A stretch of 50,708 nucleotides of DNA from an uncultured Oscillospiraceae bacterium. GTDB lineage: Bacteria; Bacillota; Clostridia; Oscillospirales; Oscillospiraceae. Position numbers and translations under genes: made by a program. A model generated the notes under the pieces. That model searched no databases and was not told the origin of the DNA. It saw only the letters and a program-made list of their open reading frames with translations. The stretch spans positions 1-50,708 of the forward strand of contig CANQZJ010000011.1 of assembly GCA_947628315.1 (NCBI GenBank). Direction: 5' to 3'. Position 1 is the first letter of the stretch. The number at the start of each line of letters is the position of its first letter. Below, piece by piece: positions 1 through 10,400 of this stretch.

Positions 1-75
1 AGAAATCCCCCCTCACCAAACCCTGTTACTATGCGCATGACGTCGTCATCTTGACTACGTTATGGGATGCTAATG
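1..75. other. Left-edge non-coding stretch with one short palindrome
   Basis: No supported gene is seen here. The only structure is ATGACG-T-CGTCAT (37-49), a 6-bp inverted repeat around one base that could be a protein-binding site or chance. Confidence 0.4.
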
Positions 76-126
76 ATCGTAAATCGTAAATCGTAAATCG
101 TAAATCGTAAATCGTAAATCGTAAAT
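76..126. repeat. Heptamer repeat array, 7 units of ATCGTAA
   Basis: TCG recurs at exactly 7-base spacing from 77 to 119, giving seven uninterrupted ATCGTAA units plus a partial one. It is the longest and most uniform of the three arrays and lies beyond the 3' end of the four-helix-bundle gene. The units are too short and lack spacers, so this is not a CRISPR. Confidence 0.92.
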
Positions 127-127
127 A

Positions 128-142
128 GGCGCCGAAGGCGCC
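128..142 (-). terminator. Short hairpin after the four-helix-bundle gene
   Basis: GGCGCC (128-133), a 3-base loop and GGCGCC (137-142) form a 6-bp GC stem 7 bases after the TGA. The transcript continues into T-A-T-T-T-A-C-G-A-T-T-T from the adjacent heptamer array. This is a plausible intrinsic terminator with a weak, interrupted T-run. Confidence 0.6.
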
Positions 143-149
143 CCCGCCT

Positions 150-503
150 TCAGGTGCCGCGGGTTGCCCTCGCCGTCGCGGCGAGGATGGAAGCGAGTTC
201 GTGAGCTTCCGCGCGCAAGGGAGCGACCTCTTCCTCGCCGAGGAGACCAACGTCCACGAGCAAATCGAGCCAGTACTCGCACTCGTCGGATTCCTCTTCG
301 CAGATTTTGATCTTGGCGTGGAAATCGGCGCGACTCTTGCCGTGGCAGGCGGCGCGGTAGTTAGCAGCCACGGACGTAGCGCAACGCACCAGCTGCTTCA
401 CCAAAACCTCATCCACCGGATGCCGCAACTTCCGCGCCAGACACATCCTCGCCACCGCACTCCCAAACTTCCGCGCCCGTCTTTCTAACGTCACCTTGTC
501 CAT
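150..503 (-). CDS. Four-helix-bundle protein, S23 / TIGR02436 family
   Basis: The 117-residue protein has the family's usual length and pattern: helix 1 at about residues 4-24, helix 2 at 29-54, helix 3 at 57-84 and helix 4 at 90-114. The signature is Ala-Thr-Ser-Val-Ala-Ala-Asn-Tyr-Arg-Ala-Ala-Cys followed by Ser-Arg-Ala-Asp-Phe and an acidic Glu-Glu-Glu-Ser-Asp-Glu-x-x-Tyr-Trp-Leu-Asp-Leu-Leu. By family knowledge such proteins are encoded in 23S rRNA intervening sequences of some bacteria and as stand-alone genes in others. They are structural relatives of the bAvd protein of diversity-generating retroelements; their cellular role is not settled. The start is the ATG at 503-501: an in-frame TAG lies at 539-537 and there is no other start between. 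No Shine-Dalgarno sequence is present, since the heptamer array occupies that site. It lies 114 bases after the giant gene on the same strand and is probably expressed independently. Confidence 0.88.
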   Translation of the reverse strand: MDKVTLERRARKFGSAVARMCLARKLRHPVDEVLVKQLVRCATSVAANYRAACHGKSRADFHAKIKICEEESDECEYWLDLLVDVGLLGEEEVAPLRAEAHELASILAATARATRGT

Positions 504-533
504 ATCGTAATTCGTAATTCGTAATTCGTAATC
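504..533. repeat. Heptamer repeat array touching the start of the small gene, 4 units
   Basis: TCG recurs at 505, 512, 519 and 526 in TCGTAAT units. The array ends one base from the ATG of the four-helix-bundle gene and fills the place where a ribosome-binding site would be. On the sense strand each unit gives a TACGA(A/T) hexamer that weakly resembles a -10 box, but no promoter can be claimed. Confidence 0.88.
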
Positions 534-547
534 TCGCTACCCCTCCC

Positions 548-561
548 CGCGCGACAGCGCG
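548..561. other. Small GC-rich inverted repeat between the heptamer arrays
   Basis: CGCGC (548-552), loop GACA and GCGCG (557-561) form a 5-bp stem. It lies between the 575-598 and 504-533 arrays and may be part of the same repeat element. A role in termination is less likely because no T-run follows. Confidence 0.4.
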
Positions 562-574
562 CGAATTTCCCGAA

Positions 575-598
575 ATCGTAATTCGTAAATCGTAAATA
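575..598. repeat. Heptamer repeat array, about 3 units
   Basis: TCG recurs with 7-base spacing (576, 583, 590) in ATCGTAA / ATTCGTA units. The array lies directly beside the hairpin that ends the giant gene. It has the same unit as the two other arrays around the small downstream gene. Confidence 0.85.
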
Positions 599-637
599 GT
601 TACAGAATCACGCTTCGTCAGAAGCTGATTCTGTAAC
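599..637 (-). terminator. Long hairpin whose loop holds the giant gene's stop codon
   Basis: The arms GTTACAGAATCA (599-610) and TGATTCTGTAAC (626-637) are perfect inverted repeats of 12 bp. Inside them GCTTC (612-616) pairs with GAAGC (621-625), leaving one bulged base (611) and the loop 617-620. The stop codon TGA occupies 618-620, within the loop. On the transcribed strand the stem is followed by a T-rich but broken run (T-A-T-T-T-A-C-G-A-T-T-T). It is therefore a plausible terminator or 3'-end-stabilising element, though not a textbook one. Confidence 0.75.
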
Positions 638-1463
638 CAGCGCTTGCATTCACATCGTTGTAGCGGGAGCGGAACTCGAAGGAGCCGTCGATGAAGAAGG
701 TGCCGCCGTTGCTGCCCACCGGGATGGTGAGACCCGCCCCGATCTCGAGACCCACGTCGCCGACCTTGGCGCTCTCGACCTCCTTAGAGAGGTCGCCGTT
801 GATGAGGCTATTCGTCGCCTTGCCGGCATTGTCGCCCACATCGGTCTTCACCATGGCGCGGGCTTCGAACACCGACGAGCGACCGAACACGTTCTCATGC
901 AGCATCGTCTGCACGCGCGCACCCAGTCCGAAGGTGAGGGTATCCTGCGTGATGTCGTCCACGCGCAAACCGGCGTCGCTGCCCGTCTCGGAGTAGCCGT
1001 TCACCGCCGCGTGACGGAACTGCACATTGAACACCGGCTGCAGGGCGGTCGTGCCCTCGCGGTTCAGCATAAACGTCTTCGCCACCTCGTACATCAAGCC
1101 CACCGCGTAGCCATCCGTCTCGCCGTGCGTCGTGTACTTGCTGCCCAAGCCGTAGCTCACGGTGCGGTCGAGCGTCACATCCGCGGTACCGACCGTCGCG
1201 ACGAAGGTGTGGCTCCATGTACCCTGCTGCACCCTTGCGAAGCCGCTCAGGTACGTGGTATCCATATCGCCCTTGCCCATATCCGCCGAATCGGTCTTGA
1301 GGTCGTTGTACATCGCGGTGAGCACGAGACCCACGGTCGTGGTGCGCGTCATCTGCATGGAAGACCCGATCGACCCGCCCCAGCCATTCAGCGTGAAGCC
1401 CGGCGCCCATCCATCGGCATCCAGCTTGTGGTAGCCGCTCTCCGCGTTCAGCCAGAAGTTCAC
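618..1463 (-). other. Autotransporter beta-barrel translocator domain of the giant protein
   Basis: The last 281 residues alternate polar and hydrophobic positions in amphipathic strands with Trp/Tyr/Phe girdles. The domain starts at Val-Asn-Phe-Trp-Leu-Asn-Ala and shows strand-like segments such as Trp-Gly-Gly-Ser-Ile-Gly, Val-Gly-Leu-Val-Leu-Thr-Ala-Met-Tyr and Val-Gly-Leu-Glu-Ile-Gly-Ala-Gly-Leu. The final residue is Phe, the standard C-terminal signal for BAM-dependent outer-membrane proteins. Length matches the usual 250-300 residues of a 12-strand type Va barrel. The general layout resembles barrels I remember from Verrucomicrobiota autotransporters. It presumably exports and anchors the whole passenger; no autocleavage site could be assigned. 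Confidence 0.9.
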
Positions 1464-4400
1464 ACTCGGCTCGCCCGGGTCCGCATTCACCTGCGCATCG
1501 CCCAGCATCGTCGTGCGGTTGCGTATCGACGACAACTGCCTCTCGATGTCCTGACTGAACGCGCTGCCCAGCGTCGAGATCGACGAACCGGCCATCGCCG
1601 CGAACGTCCGATCCAGATCCAGCGTCGGGTTGTAGGTATCCAGACCGAGCAGGCAGTAGATATCCGGACCATCGGAGAACGTCTGCGAGATAGACTTCGC
1701 CAACTTCGCCAGGTCGCCGTTCTTCCCTGCCCCGCGCACATACTTACCCGCCTTCGTGTACGGATCATCCACATCCCACGCCAACTCCGCACCCGCCTGC
1801 ACATTCTTGTGCTGCCCGGGCTTCAGGAAGTCGTTGTTCGCCTTACGCACCATATCGACGTACCACTTGCCGTCGTCATGCTTCTGCAGCTCGCCCGTGT
1901 AGTGCGAGGATCCCAGCCCCGTGAAGCCGACGTTGAGGTTATCCGCCGCATCGGTGAAATCCAGACCACCCAGATCCACCGGTCCGCTACCGTCGCCGAT
2001 ATCCACCTTCAGGTTGCCCTTCTTGCCCTCGTTGTCCTCGAACTTCACGTTGCCGCTGACGCCGCCGGACAGATCACCGAGACCCAGCGTACCGCCGCCC
2101 TGCACCGTAATATCGCCGAAGTCCATCTTCTCTTCACCCGGAGCGTCGCTATCCGCGTTCATGCCCAGGTAACCACCGTCGTCGACACCCAGATTCCACT
2201 TGGCATCCGTCGTCACGTCGTCCAGCGTCAGCGTGCCTCCCTCGCCCACCGTCAGCTTGCCGCCCTTCTTGTCACCGTCTGAAGGGGCCTCACCTTTCTG
2301 CACCTTGTCATTGGTCAGCGTGCCGGAGAAGTTCCCGCTGCCCGGACCCGTCACCGTCAGATCCGAATCCTTATTGCCGGACACCACCCCGCTGCCGGAC
2401 AGAGCGCCGATGGAGTTACCCGTGCTGTTGTTCAGATCCAGCTCACCTCCGCTCTTCACGTTCACCTTGCCGTCCGTCACCAGAGCATCCTCGGCTCCCG
2501 TACCCTCCGCCGTGTCCTTCACGGTCAACTTGCCATTGCTGCCAATGACGATGTCGCCCGTGTGGGTCTTCTTATCCCTGCCGTTCTCATCCTGCACGCG
2601 GTTACCTTCTTCATCCTTTTCCCAGCCGCCGATGCTGCCGCCGCCGCTCAGCGTCAGCTCGCCGCCGTCCTTCACCGTGATGTCGCCATCGCCCGTGATG
2701 GACGAGCCATCGCCGGTCACCGTCAGCGAGCTGCCGGTCTTCACATCCTTACCCTCCTCCTCATCCTTTCCGCTCACTCTGCTGCCGGACACCGTGATGT
2801 CGCTGTCGTGCGCCACCGCGCCGCCGGAGAGCGTCACATCCGCGCCGTCCTTCACGTTCAGTCCAACCCCGTCCAGCACGGTCTTGTCCTCATCATCTCC
2901 CGCTTTTTCCCTATCGAAGGTCAGACCCGACCCGCTGTACGTGCCATCTCCATCGGACGCTTCATCGGTCTTATTCGCCGTCGTTCCCTTCACCGTGAGC
3001 GTACCGCCGCCAACGACATTGCCGTTCGCGTCCCTCTCCGCCTGGAAGGTCGTGTCGCTCAGCGTCGTGCCGTCATCACCCTCCTTCCCCGAGTTATCGA
3101 AGGTGAACTCGCTGCCCTTGCCGAGCGTGATGTCGCCGCCGGTTCTGCCGGTCCCATCCTCCTTACTCGTCCCTTTCTCCTCAATGTCGTGCACGGTGAT
3201 ATCCGCGCCGTTCTTGAGAGTCAGACCCGTGTTGTCCTTGGTCACGTCGTCGCCGCCATCAGCCGCCGTATCTGCCAACTCACCTTCCCCGCTGCCGTAG
3301 GCGAACACGAGGCTATCCACGTTGTTGCCCTTGTCGGTAGCATTGCCCTGCAAGGTGATGCCGCCGTCGTAGAGCGTCAGGTCGCCCTGCGCATCCAGAC
3401 CGCCGTTGCCGGTCTTCGCACTGCCGAGCGTCAGCTGACCTGCCCCTGCCTTCTGGAAGTTCACGCCGGCGCCGCCCTTCACCGTGCCTTCAAAGGTCGT
3501 GTCCACGCCGCGCACATTGAAGCCATCCACCACTTCACCCTCGTCCTTGCCATGCACCGTGTGGTCGCCGTCCGTCACCTGTCCATTGCTCCATCCCGTG
3601 CCGTCCAGCGAACCATCCACGAGCTTGTTGTCGAACGTCACCGTGACATCCTCACCCTCCAACTTGCCCTCCTCTTTCTTCACATCCAGCGTCGAGCCTT
3701 CCAGACCCACGAGGTTGTGCAGGGTCACATCCGTGTCGTTCCCCGCAGTGTCCCCGTTCTCATCGGTTTCCTCCGTGAATTTGAGGGTGAGCGATGCGTT
3801 CTCATCCACCACGACAGCCTGAGAGTGCTCCAGTCTACTCGTGTACGAGTTGTCTCCGGTGATATTCCCATCGACATCTGTCTTGGGCGTTCCCACCGTA
3901 AGCTCGGAAGACTCACTGTCCCCCGTTCCTTCACCCTCCAGCACGAGGTACACATCCCTCGAGAAGCCGGAAAGCAGCAGGTCGCCACCTTCAGAACCCG
4001 TAATCTCGTAACCCAGTGCATCCAGCAAAGCCCCGTAGCCACTCGTATACCCATCACCCCGAGCCTTAAGCAGATCCCTGTAATCGTCTTCCGTGAAGCC
4101 ACAGAAGTCGAGCTTACCGCCATCCACAACGTGCAGATAGCTGGTATTCCCGCCCTCACTATTGCCCCTGAGCGCATCCACAAAGGCCTCCGTGGAGAAG
4201 TCGAGCACCACACCTTCGCTGACATTGCCCTCATCGTCACCCCCCCCGTCCTGCGTCACCTTCAACGAACCGCCCGCCTTCTCATCAAAGACGATCAACG
4301 CATCGCCTTCGGAGGCAGACTTCCCGACGTTATCCTTGCCGAACTTCAGCGTCACCTTGCGCTCCTCCGTGGTGATATCGCCGCTCACGCCCGTGAGTTT

Positions 4401-7400
4401 TCCGCCCTGCGAGCCGTCCACGCTAATATCGCCGAGCAAATAAGCGCTCATTCCTTTTTCGGACAGACCCTTCACATCCACCACGCCCGTGGCATCCACC
4501 ACGATGCTGCCGGTGGATCCATCTGCCCTCTGGAATTCACCGCCGTAAGTCAGCGTGCCTTCCTTGAGCGTGAAGGTACCTTTGCCCTGCAGCTCCGTAC
4601 CGTTCCAGGTCGCGCCCTCACCATCCAGCACAAAGCCGCCTACCGTGTCACCATCGGTGCCCGTGATCAGCGCGCCGGTCGTGGTGTTCTTGCCGGACAG
4701 CACGATGTCGCTGCTGCCCGCGTTCTCGAGAGCGAGCGCATTACCCAGCTCCTTATCGCCGATGTTTCCGGTGATGCGCAAATCCGCATTCTTATCCTTT
4801 CCAGCTTTATCCACGGCGCTCAGCGTCACCTGACCGTTACCTGCCAAGTTGAAGCCGAGCTCGTAGCTACCATCTTCACGCGCAACGGCATCATCCGCCA
4901 CCACATGCTTCAGCGTCCAGCTCGAGGTCGAGTCTCCCTCAATTTCCGTCGTTTCATCCGTCTCCAAGCCCGCCACGATCGTGCCCTCGAACCCGCTCAT
5001 GTCGCCCGTGTACGTATGGTGGAAGGCTTTGTAAGCCCCATCATCCGTTCCCCTGGCGTTCGCCAGCACGCCGTCGCCCATGAGCGTTCCCGTCAGCGTG
5101 ATCTCCGCATTCGGGTTATTCGCCGCGTCATCCATGCTGTACCCGCCGATGAGGTTCGTACCGCTCACGTCGATGCTATTCAGCTTGGCTTCCGTCGAAT
5201 TGCCGCTTGCACCATCCGTAGCGAACACGATGGCGCGTCCGCCGAGTTTCAGGTCGGTCTTGTCGCCTCCGAGAGCGTTCGCATTCTTGAACGTCGCCAC
5301 GCTGCTCGCCCCGTTGCCGAGATACGAGATCTCACCCACAAACCCGCTGTTGTCCTCGTTGACAATATACTCGGTGTTGTCATCCTCACTGCCGATCATG
5401 ATGCGAGCCACGTAGTTATCCTCGCCGAGAAGCTCACTGACCCTCCCCGCCTCCCCATCAGGAACGGTTCCCGTCTCAAACGCGCGGTTAATCTCCACCA
5501 CACCGGCCGTCTGATTGATGCTCAGCGTCGCCCCTTTGTAAACCACAATGTTCTTCTCGCCCTTGGTGATATCCGTCCGCGTGCTTTCCGCGCCTTCGAT
5601 CTCATACGCCAGCAATCCCTCGACCGCCTCAATGCTGCCGGTGATCTTGTTCTCAATCTCACCGTCGCGAGCGGCGAAGAAGGCCGCGCCCGAAGCCGCT
5701 TGAGAGGCATCCCACGCCAGCGTCAGGTCGAAGCGTCCGCTCTTCCGGATGCCGGTCTTCACCGCGCTCTCCAGCATGCCAAGGGGAACATCCGGATCCG
5801 AAGTCAGCTGTGTGCTCTTGCCACCCAGCGTCGTATCGGCGTTCGGGGCCTTGTATTCCGTTGTCGTCTCATCATGCTCCTCGACATAATCAATGAACTC
5901 AACGTAAGACTTGCCTACCTGCACATTCAGGACAACGCCTTCCTCCACCGTCACATTGTTCTGCCACGGCCTATTGTACAATTCCCCGGCGCCGGTATCA
6001 GCGTTCAGCTTGTCCTCATCCTCGCCGAATGCCAGCGTACCGCCGCTCACCTTCACCTCGGCCTCCTTATCCAATGCCTGGTCGTGACTCAGCGTCAGCT
6101 TGCCGTCGTTCTTCAGCTCCACATCCTTGATGTTCGTCTTCACCTGCAGATCCGCCGAACCGCCCTCCACCGTCAACTTGCCGGTGTAATCGCTAGCCTC
6201 CTCAGCTTCCGGATCGCCCGTGACATCAATGTTGGCTCCACTTCCGCCATCGGCGAAGACATGGTCGCCACTCTCCACAACGATACCCGCAGCGGATGCC
6301 TGTCCTGTCACATCAACCTGCCCGTCACTTGCGTCTGTGAAGTGCACTACCGGTATGTCTGTCTTATCCTCAGGCTCCGTCACCGGCGCATCTTTATCAT
6401 CCTGCCAGTTGTCCGTATTCCCGTCTCCCCACACCAGCTTGTCATCCTGCCCCGGTTCGCCCGGCTCCGTCTCCGGATTCCAGTACCAGTCGCCTTCAAC
6501 CTTCGTCGAGAGGTCAAGCACGAGGCAACCATCCACGAACTCCAGCGTCCAGCCTTCATCGACCCAGTTGGAAAGAAGTGCGCTGAAGTAATCCGCGGCT
6601 TTCAAGGCTTCCGAATCATTCAAAGCTTGACCTTCTGCATCCACCAACCCGCTCACGAGGTAAATCTTGCTCTTCACCCCGGATCCGATGTCCAGATTCA
6701 AGTCAAACTTCTTATCTTGGTCCGAACCGAAACCCGAGCTCAGCGTGATCTTCCCGCTTACGCCCGCCGCCAGGTACGCATTGCTCGCACTGGTACCGAC
6801 GCCTGTCACCACGTCGATCGTCAGCCCGCCCGCGAGCGTCATCTCGCCGTTCACCACCAAACGTCCGCCCTTGATGGCGATCGTGCCGGCGTAGTTGCCC
6901 GTGGAATTCGCACCGGAGAGCGAGTGCAGTCCGCCCACGGTCAGTGTACCCGCGCCGCTCTTGGTGAAGGTCGTCACATCGCCGCTGAGCAACAAATCGC
7001 CCGCAGTCGTCACGTTGCCCGCCGTCACGATCTCATCGAAGTCCTGCAAGTCGTAGTTCTTCAGGTCGCGCGTCCTTGTTCCCGTGAAGGTCAGCGTGGC
7101 TTTTGTTACGCTCGCATCATCCGCTCCATAGCTCGTCCTGTAGAAACCGCCGGAAAGAACCTTGTCCGTCCCCTCACCGAAGGTGACGCCCTCACCCACG
7201 GTCACATTCACGTTGTCCGCCGTCGCAGTGAGTCCACCCGCATTCGCGAGGTAACCCGCCGCGTACACGTTGCCGTTGATCGTCCCGCCCTGAAGGTTCA
7301 CCTTAATAGTTCCGTTCTTCAGCGTACCGCTGGCGCTCGTCGCATCGACATAGCTGCCGCCCACGATATCGCCGTCGAACGTTCCGTCCTTCAGCGTCAG

Positions 7401-10400
7401 CGTCGTGTTGCCGTCCATCGTGTACGTGCCCGACGCCGAACCGTCGATCTTCATGCCGCCCACGATTGCCACCTCGCCGGTCGTTCCGTACGTACCGCCA
7501 TCAAGAGTGATGTTCGTGTTGCTCGTGAAGCTCACCGTACCACTACCACCCGCGACGCTGCTCGCACCGACGATATCCGCCGTGAATTTCTGCGTATCCT
7601 TCGCCGTGATCTCGATATTCGTGCTCCTGCCCGCGAAGGTGGCGCTTCCATTACCTGCGATATAGTCGCCGCCCACAATCTCCTTGTCGAAGCTTCCGTC
7701 ATCCGATGCCGCCACAGTCACGTCAGTCTTCTCATCGTCTCCGCCCTTGGACTGAGCATCCTTCAAATTAACGGTGATATTCACGATACCGTTGTCAAAG
7801 TTCGATGTCCCCGAACCGATGACAGCGTTACCGCCGACCACTGCCGCAAAGTAGGTGTCGTCCCCAGCCTTGCCGTCGGATATCCCCGGCTTCTTCTCTT
7901 CGTCATTACCCAACAGATCATAGATGAAGATGTTGGTGCTTCCGTGAGTCGTGCCGGTGCCGCCCGTCAGTGAGCTGCCGCCCACGATACCTCCCCGCAC
8001 CGTTCCCTTGAACACGGTGATGAAGCGATCACCGTCGAAGACCAAGGAGCCGCTATTCACATGGTTGCCGCCCACGAGGTAATCCACGATACCCTCAGCA
8101 GCACTCGGACGATCACCGTCCGCCTTCGCATCCAGCTGGATATGGCTCGAAGCACTGAATGTAGCCTCTCCGGAAGTTGCGAGATCATTTGTGCTCGCCA
8201 TGCCGCCCACCAGCAGGTGCAGGTGGTTGTTCTCTGCACTTCCATCGTACAGGAACTCGATGTAGCTCGAGCCGTCGAACTCCTCCAATTCGTCCTCGCT
8301 GTCAATCAGCTGTCCACCCAACACGGTCGCCGTGGATCCCGCATCAGCTTTCGCCGCGCCCTGCGTCAGACGGATCTCGGTCCTCCTGCCGTCCAAGTAT
8401 TTCACGCTTTCTCCGCCATCCTTAAAGGCGCCCAACTCGAGACAGGATCCGACGAAACCATCACCCGAAGTGAACTCATTACCCCCGCCACTCCACACAT
8501 GGGGATCACCGGAAGTACCAAAGGTCGGAGCGTTGATCAACCCTTCCCGTCCCCATGCTGTATCCCAGCCGGGTGCATTGAATTCAATATCCGCATCTTG
8601 TACGATATAAAGATGCAGATGTGAGATCTCACCGTCCCCCGAAACCCACTTCACACCCCATTTATCATCACCAGGAGTAGCCTCATAGAACCGAATAATG
8701 TCCTTGAAGAACTCCTCAGTGTATTTCGATTCAATAAGCTCGTTGTTGACTACAATGCCGAGGTCAAACCCATCGCCAGACACTAACCTATCCGAGTAGT
8801 TCGCCCAGATGGATGCAAGGTGAAGCGTGAGCTGATTCGACGTAAAGTCCTCGAAGAGGCTCGCATCCAACAACAAATGGTGGACATCTTCCCCGTCCGC
8901 CCCATAACGCAGGATGGCGCCACGTGTTCCTCCTACTGTACCGTCACCTTTTGCAAGGGTAATTTGATCGCTCGTCAGTGCCGTCGTGCTACCGTCGACT
9001 ACTGCTCCTCCGGTTCCCCACTTGAGCTCGCCCTGGTACGTCATGTACAGCATAGCCTCCTCACCCACGGTCAGCTTGCTGCCGACAGTGAAGCTCCCCA
9101 AGCCGGACTTGTGGAATCCGTCGCCGTGCTCACCGTCCACATGCAGCCCACCGGCACCCGTTGCCGTGATGCTGCCGCTGCCACTTTCCTGCACAATCTT
9201 ATCCAGGTACACGCCGGCGCCGTCTCCTACTTCCACCGTTATATTACCCACGTTCTTCAGGGTCTCGAGGTGCAGCTCCTGTCCGCTATGCAAGTTCCCG
9301 AAGTTCATCGCGCCCGATCCGGTCAGCGTTCCCACGTGAACAAGCTGTCCCTTGCCAACGTTACCCTCGTCCGCCCACGTCATCGTGTTCCTCTCTCCGT
9401 TAATTGTGATCGTCGTGAAGTGCACTTCCTGGGCCCTTGTTCCGCCCGTATTCGTCACCCCTCTCAGGTCGATCCCCGCGCCATCCGATAGCGTTACGCT
9501 GACGCCGCCATGACTACCTTCTGTGCTGTTACCCAGGCTGACATCCTCGAACTCAAAGGCAATCGTGCTGCCCGACCCTCTAGCCGTGAGACCACTCGCC
9601 GCCGTCACATCATTGGTAGCCAGAGTCAATGTACTGCCGCCCGTCACGCTCACCGTACCCTGCATCTTCACAGAACCACCGCCCAGCACGAGCTCGCCGC
9701 CCGTCACGGTCACGTCCTTGCCGTCGAAACTGCCCGTGATGGTCTGCTTGCCCGTCCCCTTCTTCGTGAGAGAGACGCGATTGCCGTCATTGACCTTCAC
9801 ATCGGCTTTCACGGTCGCTCCACCAACCTTATCCTTCTCATCGAAATCAATGATCAGGGTCTTACCATCGGCATTGCTTCCGATGATGGAACCACCGGAT
9901 GTACCCTCCAAGTACTTCACGGTGTAACCATCTCCACTCGTCGGGGCGCCATAGAGGTTCAGCCCGCCTCCGCTGAGGGTCACCGAGTAATTCGCCAGTT
10001 CATCCCCATCAGCGTAACCGAGGGACAGCAGCCCCTGTTGCAAGTTGAAGGAGCCGCTATCACCTTCCCCTGTCGTAAAGGCTGTATCCAGAACCATGAC
10101 ATTGCTGCCCGTCTTCGTCAACTCGTTTCCGCCGAGTGTCAACTCGCCCTTAACCCAGAGTGCTGTATCTGTCTTTACAGTCGCCGCAGCATCCAGCACG
10201 ATTCCGGCATCTATGTTCACTCTGGCGGAGGTGGTAACATACAACGCACCCTTACCATCTTTCCCGGTTCCTTCAAGATGCAAGGTGTGAGCGGCTCCGA
10301 GCATCAGTGCATCGGTCGCTTGCACCTGAAGCGTACTTCCTTCCAGCACGTAGATGTCATCCACGCTCTTGAGTTGTGCATCAAGACTGCTGTACGCGAG

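Noticed and set aside
76-126. Heptamer array as a CRISPR
   Set aside because: The unit is 7 bp with no spacers; this is a simple tandem repeat.
201-488. Plus-strand open frame of 95 codons over the four-helix-bundle gene
   Set aside because: It is the antisense shadow of a gene with clear family signature and has no recognisable features of its own.
565-576. ATTTC-CC-GAAAT inverted repeat as a hairpin
   Set aside because: A 2-base loop is too tight for a stable hairpin, and the stem is short and AT-rich.
2562-7973. Plus-strand open frame of 1,803 codons as a separate gene, and its fellows across the window
   Set aside because: It lies codon-on-codon over the giant gene, has Arg/His/Ala/Val-rich composition with no recognisable domain, and its openness is explained by avoidance of TTA, CTA and TCA in the sense gene.
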